Notes: generated from the letters alone by a model not told the origin. A stretch of DNA of 9,688 nucleotides from JAKBCQ01 sp021807585 (GCA_027325115.1 DAHWFG010000184.1:1-9688); one strand, 5' to 3'. Shown: positions 1-7,215, counted from the stretch's first letter. Numbers and translations are program-made.

Positions 1-399
1 TGGGATACCGATCAATTCCCCACCAATATTTACCTGACTGCGCAGTGCATGCTGGTGATCCTCAAAATGGGGGGCTTTTCGACGGGGGGGATCAATTTCG
101 ACGCCAAGGTTCGCCGCGAAAGCTTTGAACCGATCGACCTCTTCCACGCGCACATCGGCGGAATGGACGCGTTCGCTCGCGGGCTCAAGATCGCGCACGC
201 GATTCGCGAGGACGGCAGGCTCGCGGCGTTCGTCGCCGAGCGTTATTCAAGCTGGAACGGCGACCTCGCTCGCAAGGTCGAATCGGGCAAGGCGACTCTC
301 GCCGATCTCGACGCGTACATCGCCCCCAAAGGCGAGGCCGCGCCCAACCCCAGCGGCCGGCAAGAAATGCTTGAAAATTTGATCAACGAATTCATTTGA
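1..399 (+). CDS. xylA: Xylose isomerase, C-terminal part (5' end outside window)
   Basis: The reading frame is open from base 1 and encodes the last 132 residues of xylose isomerase, the cytoplasmic metal-dependent enzyme that converts D-xylose to D-xylulose. The fragment opens with WDTDQFP, and the two Asp residues match the site-2 metal ligands of the family (Asp307 and Asp309 in E. coli numbering). FDAKVRR follows, and its Asp (fragment residue 34) matches metal ligand Asp339; the spacing of 32 residues agrees exactly. AHIGGMD, the ERYSSW segment and the closing SGRQEMLENL are also characteristic. Roughly 300 N-terminal residues lie upstream of the window. The first ATG (base 49) is internal and not the start. 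No truncation or frameshift is visible. A tightly spaced ATPase gene begins 24 nt after the stop, so the two could share a transcript. Confidence 0.96.
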   Translation, partial: WDTDQFPTNIYLTAQCMLVILKMGGFSTGGINFDAKVRRESFEPIDLFHAHIGGMDAFARGLKIAHAIREDGRLAAFVAERYSSWNGDLARKVESGKATLADLDAYIAPKGEAAPNPSGRQEMLENLINEFI

Positions 400-423
400 T
401 CAAGAAAGCCGAGACGTCGCCGC

Positions 424-1617
424 ATGCCTTATATCAAGAAATTGCGAGTTAAGAATTATCGCGTTTTGAAGGATCTGGCGCTCGACGATTTGCAACCGTT
501 AAACGTGGTACTCGGTCCCAACGGCTGCGGCAAATCGACGCTTTTCGACGTCTTCGGCTTCCTCTCCGATTCGCTGCAAACGAACGTCCGCAAGGCTCTC
601 GAGCCGCGCGGACGGTTTCGCGAATTGAGATCGCGCGGCGCTTCGGAGCCGATCGAATTCGAAATTCAATACCGAGAAAGCGATTTCTTGATCAATAAAC
701 GAGCACTCTCTCCTCTTATAACTTATATTTTATCGATTGATTCCGTCAAAGAAAAACCAGAAATCACACAAGAGATTTTGATGTGGAAACAAAGAAAGCT
801 ATCCGGCCAGCCGTTTCGATTTCTTGATATGAAAAAAGGCGTCGGTCAAGCGATTACGGGAAAAGATCCGGAAACCGATGACGAGAAAATCGACGTCAAT
901 CTTGACAGCTCGGATATTCTCGCGGTCAAGGCTTTGGGGCAATTCGGCGAGAACCCGCGAATCGCGAGTCTCAGCCGATTTATCGAAGGCTGGTTTTTAT
1001 CCTATTTTGTTCCCGAACAGTCGCGACAAATTCCCGAAGCGGGCGCCAAGGAGCATCTTTCGCGCAGCGGCGAGAATCTCCCCAACGTCATTCAATATTT
1101 GGCCGAGGACAAACCCGAAATCCTCAAAGAGATTCTCGACCGAGTGACCAAAAAAATACCAGGACTCGAAAGCGTCGATTCCAAACGAACCGAGGACGGT
1201 CGCCTCGTGCTGCGTTTTAAAGACGGTCCTTTCAACGATCCTTTCCTGGCGAAATTCGTTTCAGATGGAACGATCAAAATGCTGGCGTACTTTGCCCTTT
1301 TAATGGATCCCGATCCGCCTCCTCTATTATGCATCGAGGAACCCGAAAACGGACTTCATCCGCGGCTTTTGGACATTCTCGTCGAAGAGTTTCGATCGCA
1401 CTCGACGAAAACCCAGGTTTTCGTCTCAACGTACTCGCCCAGGCTCGTGAATTCGCTGCGTCCCGAAGAACTTTGGATTATGGATCGCGATCCCGACACG
1501 GGATTCGCGACGATCGAACGCGCCGACAAAATCAGCGGCATTCCCGAATTCGTTCGAGAAGGCGCGGCGCTCGGCGATCTTTGGACCGAGGATCAATTCC
1601 GCCGGGGTAAACCGTGA
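424..1617 (+). CDS. AAA family ATPase (SMC/RecF/OLD-like, AAA_21 type)
   Basis: This 397-residue protein has an ABC/SMC-type ATPase fold. The N-terminus (IKKLRVKNYRVLKDL) is the usual first strand of RecF/OLD-like ATPases. Walker A is GPNGCGKST at residues 31-39. An ABC-signature-like segment (SRSGENLP) lies near 213-220, and VSDGTIKML at about 279-287 also fits this ATPase type. Walker B with the catalytic acidic pair is LLCIEEPENGLHP at 301-313. The position of the switch (H-loop) histidine, normally STHSP in relatives I recall, reads STYSP (335-339, Tyr337). The C-terminus (IPEFVREGAALGDLW) matches ATPases paired with DUF4276 proteins. No membrane segment is visible. The ATG at 424 is chosen because it places the first strand correctly, although the ribosome binding site is weak. 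The gene overlaps the next one by one base, so the products probably form a complex. A role in phage or plasmid defence is inferred from analogy with ATPase + TOPRIM pairs. Residues about 88-140 are coded by unusually AT-rich DNA. Confidence 0.9.
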   Translation: MPYIKKLRVKNYRVLKDLALDDLQPLNVVLGPNGCGKSTLFDVFGFLSDSLQTNVRKALEPRGRFRELRSRGASEPIEFEIQYRESDFLINKRALSPLITYILSIDSVKEKPEITQEILMWKQRKLSGQPFRFLDMKKGVGQAITGKDPETDDEKIDVNLDSSDILAVKALGQFGENPRIASLSRFIEGWFLSYFVPEQSRQIPEAGAKEHLSRSGENLPNVIQYLAEDKPEILKEILDRVTKKIPGLESVDSKRTEDGRLVLRFKDGPFNDPFLAKFVSDGTIKMLAYFALLMDPDPPPLLCIEEPENGLHPRLLDILVEEFRSHSTKTQVFVSTYSPRLVNSLRPEELWIMDRDPDTGFATIERADKISGIPEFVREGAALGDLWTEDQFRRGKP

Positions 1618-2210
1618 TGAATATCGAATTCCTTCTTGAGGATCCTTCGGCTCAAGCCGCGCTCGACCGGTTTTTACCCAAGTTGATTCAACCGCCTCAT
1701 ACATTTGCCACACACGCCTTTCATGGCAAAAGCGATTTATTAAAGAATTTACCAATGCGTTTAAAAGGTTACGCCGCCCGATTCAAACATGATAACCAAA
1801 CAAAAGATTGGCGTATTATTGTGATGATCAATTCCAACGGCGCCGATTGTCGAAGCTTGAAAAAACGAATCGTCGGCGACGCCGAAGCCGCGGGCGTCGC
1901 TCATCTGGTAATTGCCCGAATCGTCGTGCAAGAGCTCGAAGCCTGGTACTTCGGCGACGTCAAAGCCATCCGGACAGTTTATCCAAAGATATTTATGAAC
2001 TTATTGAATCGAAGGAAATACAGGGATCCCGATGCGATTCCAGGAGGTACTTGGAAGGCTCTCGACCGTTTGTTGAAGGATTCAGGATACGCCAAGGGTT
2101 TACGGAAATTGGCCGACGCCGAGGCGATCGGAGGGCGTCTCGACCCCGACCGAAACTCCTCGCCAAGTTTCCGAGTGTTCGTCTCGGCGATCCGACGAAT
2201 TCTTTCATGA
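1617..2210 (+). CDS. DUF4276 family protein, TOPRIM-like partner of the ATPase
   Basis: The 197-residue product matches the DUF4276 pattern I recall for partners of AAA_21 ATPases. It starts with IEFLLEDPSAQAAL (usual form VEEPSAEAAL), continues with a GKSDLLKNLP segment at about 37-46, and has RIIVMINSNGADC at 66-78, RIVVQELEAWYFGD at 101-114 and LDPDRNSSPSF at 175-185. If the fold is TOPRIM, Glu8 and the acidic strand near 72-77 would bind metal for nucleolytic chemistry. Relatives I remember read VDRDRDDC at that strand; here the two Asp are Asn72 and Asn74, and only Asp77 remains. The loop between about 92 and 101 is also shorter than I recall. ATG 1617 is chosen over GTG 1614 because it gives MNIEFL and a TGATG overlap with the ATPase stop, with GGGG at 1604-1607 as a possible ribosome binding site. 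The function is inferred, and the substitutions may mean altered or lost catalysis. Confidence 0.82.
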   Translation: MNIEFLLEDPSAQAALDRFLPKLIQPPHTFATHAFHGKSDLLKNLPMRLKGYAARFKHDNQTKDWRIIVMINSNGADCRSLKKRIVGDAEAAGVAHLVIARIVVQELEAWYFGDVKAIRTVYPKIFMNLLNRRKYRDPDAIPGGTWKALDRLLKDSGYAKGLRKLADAEAIGGRLDPDRNSSPSFRVFVSAIRRILS

Positions 2211-2252
2211 GTTATCAAGTTTTGAATCGATACCGGCTCGACAATCGGGTCG

Positions 2253-2286
2253 AAAAAAAAAGGGCCGAGCGATCGACGCTCGGCCC
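2253..2286 (-). terminator. Intrinsic terminator of the minus-strand exported-protein gene
   Basis: A perfect 10-bp GC-rich stem (GGGCCGAGCG at 2262-2271 with CGCTCGGCCC at 2277-2286) closes on a 5-nt loop. On the minus strand it is followed directly by nine T (plus-strand A-run 2253-2261). This is a textbook rho-independent terminator for transcription from the right, 58 nt past the stop of the gene ending at 2344. In the plus direction there is no T-run after the stem, so it should not work equally well for the DUF4276 gene. Confidence 0.93.
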
Positions 2287-2288
2287 GA

Positions 2289-2317
2289 CGTCCGCGCTCC
2301 GGAATGCGCCGCGGACG
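2289..2317 (-). other. Second stem-loop just before the terminator
   Basis: CGTCCGCG (2289-2296) is complementary to CGCGGACG (2310-2317), forming an 8-bp GC stem with a 13-nt loop. On the minus strand it lies between the stop codon at 2344 and the T-run terminator. It may protect the 3' end of the mRNA or act as an accessory terminator hairpin. No T-run follows it, so it is unlikely to terminate on its own. Confidence 0.5.
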
Positions 2318-2343
2318 CCGATTCTTAATCACGCGTTCATCGT

Positions 2344-3660
2344 TTAGAAGCGGAAATAACGCGTCGCGACGGTGACGTCGCCGTATTCGGGAACGAAGCT
2401 CGAAATCACGTTGTTCGAATGCAAGTTGAGGACATTCCTCGGCCAGAGATTGACGGTGTACTGAGAAAGAAGCGCCCCGGTCGACGGCAAGAGCGAGGTC
2501 GGAACCAACACCTGAACCGTGTTCCCGCGAATGCTCGCGTATTGGCCAGGCAACGCGGTTTCAGCACCGGTCGTCAGATTGACGACGTTCGCGGTAAGCC
2601 CCGACGGTTGATCGCTGACGAACACGACTGAATCGAAGAGGATATTGCCGCGATCGGGGAAAGGCCCGGGATATGTCGCGCTTCCGCGGTTGATCCCGAA
2701 CACGTAGAACGCCGATTGGCTCGCGTTCATCGGGTGCGTGGGAATCGCCCCTTGCATCGTCCCCTTAAGCATCAGCACTTGTCCGAACGTCGTAATCGTC
2801 GCCGAGACTCCCACGGCGTTCAAATCAGGGGTTTGCGGCCCCATGTAAAGCGGATAAAACCGCGGCGACTTTTGCGCGAAGCCGGGCCCGATGTTCGCGG
2901 TTAGAAAGGGAGGTTGATAATTCATAATCCGACCGATTGGTGTAACCGGAGGGCCGCCGAAGATGGCGCCGACGGGGGCGTTGGAATTCTCGGGGGCGAA
3001 TCCGCCGATCGCGTCCGCGCCCGCGGAGGGGGGCGCGGATCGTGTCCAAAAATTCACCTGATAATTCACGGGCGCCACTCCCGTCGAAGGGAGCGACGTC
3101 AAAGGAACGATCGCCGAGACCGAGTTTCCTCGAATCTGGAATGAACCGGGAGTGAGCGTCGTCTTCATGCCGTTGGTGATATCAGTCACGCCGCCCACGA
3201 ATCCGTTGGGCGTCGCGGCGATGATCACGACCGCGTCGAATTTGACGTTCCCCTTACCGGGAAAAGGCCCGGGATAAGTCGCGCCGCCGCGGTTAATCCC
3301 AAACACATATGTTGGAAGTACACCCCCTTGATTGATCGAGGGAATGATCGGACCCGCCAGATTTCCCTGGAGAAATAGCGATTGTCCCTGATTGATCACG
3401 ATCGCGCGCAAGCCCGTTGGATCGAGGTACGGAAACCGCGGGCCGGTGTAATGCGCATAAAAATCGGGCGTCTTGGAGACGAATCCGGGTCCCACCTTCT
3501 CGATAAACGCCCCCATCCGAAACGGAGCGGCCCCGGACAAAGGTAAAGGAGGCGGGGGGCTTCCCGCGACTCCATAACTCATCAACGATCGCTCTTCGAG
3601 AGTCTCAACCAGAACGCGCGCGCGTTTCGGCGAACGCAAAGAGCCTTTTGTTATGTTCAT
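2344..3660 (-). CDS. Exported planctomycete protein with two tandem repeat domains
   Basis: This gene encodes 438 residues. The N-terminus (MNITKGSLRSPKRARVLVE, then LEERSLMS at 21-28) fits the basic stretch followed by E-x-L-E-x-R-x-L-(L/M)-S found at the start of many secreted or surface proteins of planctomycetes; the exact export route is not known to me. A proline-rich spacer (PPPPLPL, 35-41) follows. The rest is a duplication: residues about 46-225 and 251-426 align over their whole length, with shared landmarks such as GPGF, YVFGINRG, ATYPGPFP, the FD-x-VV strand, IRGN, LPSTG, and FAPE or FVPE at the end. The repeat resembles a beta-rich domain I recall in Isosphaeraceae proteins, of unknown function. 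The frame is open upstream to 3855, but ATG 3660 is preferred because it has a ribosome binding site and puts the sorting motif at the N-terminus. No catalytic residues are recognised; a cell-surface or matrix role is inference. Confidence 0.85.
   Translation of the reverse strand: MNITKGSLRSPKRARVLVETLEERSLMSYGVAGSPPPPLPLSGAAPFRMGAFIEKVGPGFVSKTPDFYAHYTGPRFPYLDPTGLRAIVINQGQSLFLQGNLAGPIIPSINQGGVLPTYVFGINRGGATYPGPFPGKGNVKFDAVVIIAATPNGFVGGVTDITNGMKTTLTPGSFQIRGNSVSAIVPLTSLPSTGVAPVNYQVNFWTRSAPPSAGADAIGGFAPENSNAPVGAIFGGPPVTPIGRIMNYQPPFLTANIGPGFAQKSPRFYPLYMGPQTPDLNAVGVSATITTFGQVLMLKGTMQGAIPTHPMNASQSAFYVFGINRGSATYPGPFPDRGNILFDSVVFVSDQPSGLTANVVNLTTGAETALPGQYASIRGNTVQVLVPTSLLPSTGALLSQYTVNLWPRNVLNLHSNNVISSFVPEYGDVTVATRYFRF
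2383..2910 (-). repeat. Second copy of the tandem domain (residues about 251-426)
   Basis: This unit runs from PFLTANIGPGF to the FVPE segment and aligns with the preceding unit. The shared block YVFGINRGSATYPGPFP is at residues 319-335, exactly 201 residues after its counterpart. The match is also visible in DNA around 2660-2704 compared with 3258-3310. It ends 12 residues before the C-terminus. Confidence 0.8.
2986..3525 (-). repeat. First copy of the tandem domain (residues about 46-225)
   Basis: This unit runs from PFRMGAFIEKVGPGF to GFAPENSN. The shared block YVFGINRGGATYPGPFP is at residues 118-134. A linker of about 25 residues rich in Gly, Pro and Ala separates it from the second copy. 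Confidence 0.8.
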
Positions 3661-3670
3661 CGATGCAAAT

Positions 3671-3676
3671 CTCCAG
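3671..3676 (-). promoter_or_regulatory. Ribosome binding site that fixes the start at 3660
   Basis: On the minus strand CTGGAG lies 10 nt before ATG 3660, giving a GGAG core at acceptable spacing. It supports this start over the more distant in-frame start at 3855, whose extra 65 residues are Arg-rich and resemble translated noncoding DNA. Confidence 0.6.
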
Positions 3677-4178
3677 GTCGATCGGCCGCGGGGTCGTTCA
3701 TCAAAACCGGGCGTCGCTCGATGAAAATCCCGACTCCGACGCCGATCGATAACCGTAGTATGATCACGCCGTCGAAAGAATCGTCGCGATCGGCTTGATT
3801 GAAGATTCCAATACGGGGGGAAATCGCGACGGCCGATCGCTCCTCGTTCCGTCAAATCGCGGTCGGCATGCCGATTGTACGCTTTGGGAACGCGGTTTCA
3901 AGATGGGCAATCCAGGATATTCGTACCGACGACGCCAAATAGAGCGATCGTGTGTGTTTGGGACGGCTTTGCCGATCGATCGCGGCGATAACTTGCTCGC
4001 TTCGAGCCGCCGAGTCGAGCCTGAACGACCTTCTCCACCCCCTAGCCCGTTCGGAATCGATTGTGATAAATTGAACCTGTTCGCTTGATCCGAGCCTGTT
4101 CGGCTGGTTCCCGGTTGATTCGGTTCGCGTTTCGGTTCGACCGCTCCGAATGCGACCGAGGCGCCGTCTTTCTCACCG

Positions 4179-4184
4179 AGGTGA
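4179..4184 (+). promoter_or_regulatory. Ribosome binding site of the TPR-peptidase gene
   Basis: AGGTGA lies 6 nt before ATG 4191. An in-frame TGA at 4182-4184, inside this site, excludes any longer N-terminus, so the start is firmly set. Confidence 0.65.
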
Positions 4185-4190
4185 TTCCGC

Positions 4191-7055
4191 ATGGCGACCA
4201 CCGTTTTGCTGATCGGGATGATCGTCTCCTCGACCCACGCGGCGCCCGCCTCGAAAGCACCCGCTCCCCAGCGAGAAATCGCCGCGGCGAGTGATCTGTT
4301 GCAAACAGGTAAATACTCCGAAGCTGTCGATGCGTTTGAGAAACTCCGATCGCGTCCCGACGCGTGGGGAAACGTCGTTCGCTCGAAAATCGCGCTCGGC
4401 CTGGCCGATTCGCTCGCGAGCCGCGGCGATTACGATCAAGCGATCCGTTTGCTCGTCTGGACCGCGAGTTTTCAGGGGGGGGAAGCCGACGTCTGGGCTC
4501 GGCTGGCCGACCTCGAATTCGATCGGGGACGCTGGATCGAAGCCGAAACCGCGATCAAGCTCGCTCTTTCCAAAAATAGCGAACATTTACTTGCGCGATG
4601 GATCGCGGCGAGGCTCGATCTCGCCCGCGGTAAAACCGAGGCCGGCGTCGCGGCTTGCAAATGGTTCGTCGATCATTACAACGCGCGACAAGCCGAACTC
4701 GATAAGAACGCCGACGCTCTCGTCTTGATCGGTCAGGCGTCCGAAATCTACTTCCGCGCCAAGGCGCGGGGGGACGATCTCGCTCAAGAACTGAATAATG
4801 TGATCAATGGTATCTATGAAGAGGCGATACGCGCCGATTCCAAATGCTGGAAGGCTTCGTGGCTCGAGGGACGATTGTTCCTCGCGGGATACAACGAACG
4901 CTCGGCGATGCCCGAGCTGCAGAAGGCGCTCAAAATCAATCCCCGCGCCGCCGAGGTGATCGTCACGCTCGGCCAGGCCGACCTTCAAGGATATAAGCTC
5001 GCGGCGGGACGCAAGCTCGTCGATCGCGCGCTCGCGATCAACCCCCGTTATTATCCCGCGAATATTTTACTTGCCGATTTGAACATATCCGACGAACGCT
5101 TTGACGATGCTCTCGAAGCCGCTCGGAAGGCGGTCGAAGAAAACCCCAAAAGCGAAGACGCTCTCGCTCGGCTCGCCGCTTCTTACCGCCTGCTCGTCAA
5201 GCCGATCGCGGCTCAAGTTGTTGAAAGCGAGGTTTTGGCGCGCAACCCAAGGCCGAGCGATTATTACGCGGCGCTCGGCGAAAGGTTGTCCGATCGGCGC
5301 AAATACCCCTCGGCCGAACGAGCGTTCCTGCTGGCGATCAAGGCCGATCCCGACCGCGCCGACACGCGCATCGGCCTGGGAATGCTTTATATGCAGATCG
5401 GTCGCGAAGAAGAGGCGCACGATTTATTTGAAACCGCGTTCGCCGCCGACCCGTTCAACGTCCGCGCCGACAACATGCTGAAAGTCCTTCGGCATATGTC
5501 TTCATATGCTCAGGTTAAAACTGATCATTATATTGTGACGATGGACCCCAAGCAAGACGCGCTTTTGGCGAAATATATGGCTAAGTATCTGGAATCGGTG
5601 TATCCCGAACTGACGACCAAATTCGGCTTCGCACCGCCGGCGCGGTCGGTCGTCGAGATCATGAAAAATCACGAATGGTTCAGCGGCCGAACGACGGGGC
5701 TGCCGTTCATCCCGACCGTCGGCGCGTGCACGGGAAAGGTCGTGGCGCTCGCGAGCCCGCTTTCGGTGAAGAAGCCTTACAATTGGTCGCGCGTGCTCAA
5801 ACACGAAATGGTTCATGTCGTCACGCTACAACAAACGAATTTCAACATCCCTCACTGGTATACCGAGGCGCTCGCGGTCGATACCGAAGGCTTTCCGCGA
5901 CCCCAGGCGTGGAACAAGATGCTCCTCGAACGCGTCCCCTCGCGTAAAGGATTGCTCGATCTTGATACGATCAACCTCGGCTTCATCCGACCCAAAGAAC
6001 CCGACGACCGCCAAATGGCGTATTGCCAGGCGCAACTTTATGCCCAGTATATGCTCAAGCGATTCGGATCGGATGCGCTGATCAAGATGCTCAACGCTTA
6101 TCGCCGCGGCGAGACGACCGACCGCGCGATCGTCTCGAGCTTCGGCGTGCCCAAGGCCGATTTCGAGGCGGGTTATCTGGCGTTTCTCGACGAGACGATC
6201 AAGACGATCCGCGCACGGGTGAGCGAGGAAAAACCCGTTTCATTTTCGGAACTCGAGCGGATGATCCGCGACAAGCCCGACGACGCCGACCTGAATGCGC
6301 GCATGGCTTATGAACATTTCTCGAGGCGCGATTACCGCGAGGCTCGTCCGTTCGCCGACAAGGCGCTCACGCTCAAGCCGAATCATCCGCTTGCAAGTTA
6401 CGTGAAGGCGCGTTTATTGCAAACGATCGGCGACGCCGACGGAGCGCTCAAGCTTCTCGAGCCTGCTTTCGACGAGGCGAAGCCGAACGAACGCGTCGTC
6501 GACCTGCTCGCCGAGCTGACGATGAAGGCGGGAGATCTCGACAGGGCCGAGAAGCTTTATGAAATTGCGCACCACGACGACCCGTATCATTCCAAATGGA
6601 TCGCCGGGCTCGCCCGCGTCCACTTGCGGCAAAAAAACGACGAGAAATTCCTCGCCGATCTGGCGATGCTCGCCGATAACGACGCCGACGATCTCGACGT
6701 CCGTAAGGCGCTCGCCGAACGACATTTCAAACATGGAAATTTCGACCAGGCGGCGAAATGGGCTACCGAGTGTATTTATGTTGATGTGAAAGATCCCGCG
6801 GCGCACGTGACGCTCGCCGACGCCGATTTCGGTCTCAAGCGGTACGCCGACGCGATCGAGGAGTACGAGGTCGCACTTTCGCTTAAGGTCAAGAAGCCGA
6901 ACGACGTCAAAGTGAAGCTGGCTCGAGCTCGCCTAGGGCTGGGTCAAAAGCGCGAGGCGAAGGCGACTCTTGAAGCGATCCTCAAAAGCGACGCCGAGCA
7001 TCCCGAGGCCAAGAAACTGCTTGAAGAGATCGAGCTCAAAGACGAGAAAAAATGA
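4191..7055 (+). CDS. Exported TPR protein with an embedded MA-like zinc metallopeptidase domain
   Basis: The 954-residue protein begins with a hydrophobic segment (residues 3-13) and STHAAPA, consistent with a signal peptide cut near 17-20, although the usual N-terminal positive charge is missing. Residues about 30-125 and 220-430 are TPR-like helical repeats; ALKINPRAAEVIVTLGQ, ALAINPRYYPANILLAD and AIKADPDRADTRIGLGM are clear examples. Residues about 440-675 form a separate domain with HEMVH (538-542) and WYTEALAV, whose Glu559 can be the third zinc ligand. This is the gluzincin pattern of peptidase-MA-like domains. More TPRs follow at about 690-945, ending in a charged tail. By family logic the TPRs would bind partner proteins and the central domain would cleave peptides or serve as a zinc-binding scaffold outside the cytoplasm. 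No partner is encoded alongside. HExxH and Glu are intact, so activity is plausible, but the substrate is unknown. Confidence 0.87.
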   Translation: MATTVLLIGMIVSSTHAAPASKAPAPQREIAAASDLLQTGKYSEAVDAFEKLRSRPDAWGNVVRSKIALGLADSLASRGDYDQAIRLLVWTASFQGGEADVWARLADLEFDRGRWIEAETAIKLALSKNSEHLLARWIAARLDLARGKTEAGVAACKWFVDHYNARQAELDKNADALVLIGQASEIYFRAKARGDDLAQELNNVINGIYEEAIRADSKCWKASWLEGRLFLAGYNERSAMPELQKALKINPRAAEVIVTLGQADLQGYKLAAGRKLVDRALAINPRYYPANILLADLNISDERFDDALEAARKAVEENPKSEDALARLAASYRLLVKPIAAQVVESEVLARNPRPSDYYAALGERLSDRRKYPSAERAFLLAIKADPDRADTRIGLGMLYMQIGREEEAHDLFETAFAADPFNVRADNMLKVLRHMSSYAQVKTDHYIVTMDPKQDALLAKYMAKYLESVYPELTTKFGFAPPARSVVEIMKNHEWFSGRTTGLPFIPTVGACTGKVVALASPLSVKKPYNWSRVLKHEMVHVVTLQQTNFNIPHWYTEALAVDTEGFPRPQAWNKMLLERVPSRKGLLDLDTINLGFIRPKEPDDRQMAYCQAQLYAQYMLKRFGSDALIKMLNAYRRGETTDRAIVSSFGVPKADFEAGYLAFLDETIKTIRARVSEEKPVSFSELERMIRDKPDDADLNARMAYEHFSRRDYREARPFADKALTLKPNHPLASYVKARLLQTIGDADGALKLLEPAFDEAKPNERVVDLLAELTMKAGDLDRAEKLYEIAHHDDPYHSKWIAGLARVHLRQKNDEKFLADLAMLADNDADDLDVRKALAERHFKHGNFDQAAKWATECIYVDVKDPAAHVTLADADFGLKRYADAIEEYEVALSLKVKKPNDVKVKLARARLGLGQKREAKATLEAILKSDAEHPEAKKLLEEIELKDEKK

Positions 7056-7215
7056 GATTGGACGAACTTCTCGTTTAGAAATATCCTCGATGCCAAGAGG
7101 CTCAAGCAAGATTCGAATCGGGTATATTTAATCTTGATATAAACATTATGACGTCGTTCCAGGCGTCGTCGAAAGGAATCATGTCTTAGATAGATGAGAG
7201 AATTTGAGTGATTCC

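Larger units (their letters stand above)
3661..4190. promoter_or_regulatory. 530-bp divergent intergenic region
   Basis: The region separates two divergently transcribed genes for exported proteins and must hold both promoters. No convincing -35/-10 pair is visible. A weak -10-like TGTGATAAA stands at 4062-4070 on the plus strand, but nothing resembling TTGACA precedes it at suitable spacing. Short direct repeats of TTCGGTTCG occur at about 4120-4140. CGATCG occurs seven times (3679, 3743, 3787, 3834, 3945, 3973, 3977), far more than base composition predicts. Open frames on both strands here are Arg/Ser-rich and have no recognisable protein features. Confidence 0.5.

Noticed and set aside
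1614..1616. GTG as the start of the DUF4276 gene
   Set aside because: The next codon is ATG, which fits the family N-terminus (MNIEFL) and the TGATG coupling better.
1979..2332. Minus-strand open frame of 117 residues opposite the DUF4276 gene
   Set aside because: It is Arg-rich, lies antisense to a recognisable gene and crosses the terminator stem, so it is a shadow frame.
3661..3855. N-terminal extension of the minus-strand repeat protein (65 extra residues to an upstream start)
   Set aside because: The extra residues are Arg/Ser-rich without family features, and the internal ATG at 3660 has a ribosome binding site and puts the sorting motif at the N-terminus.
3764..4201. Minus-strand open frame of 145 residues across the divergent intergenic region
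   Set aside because: It overlaps the start of the TPR gene, has composition typical of translated GC-rich noncoding DNA, and shows no domain or good ribosome binding site.
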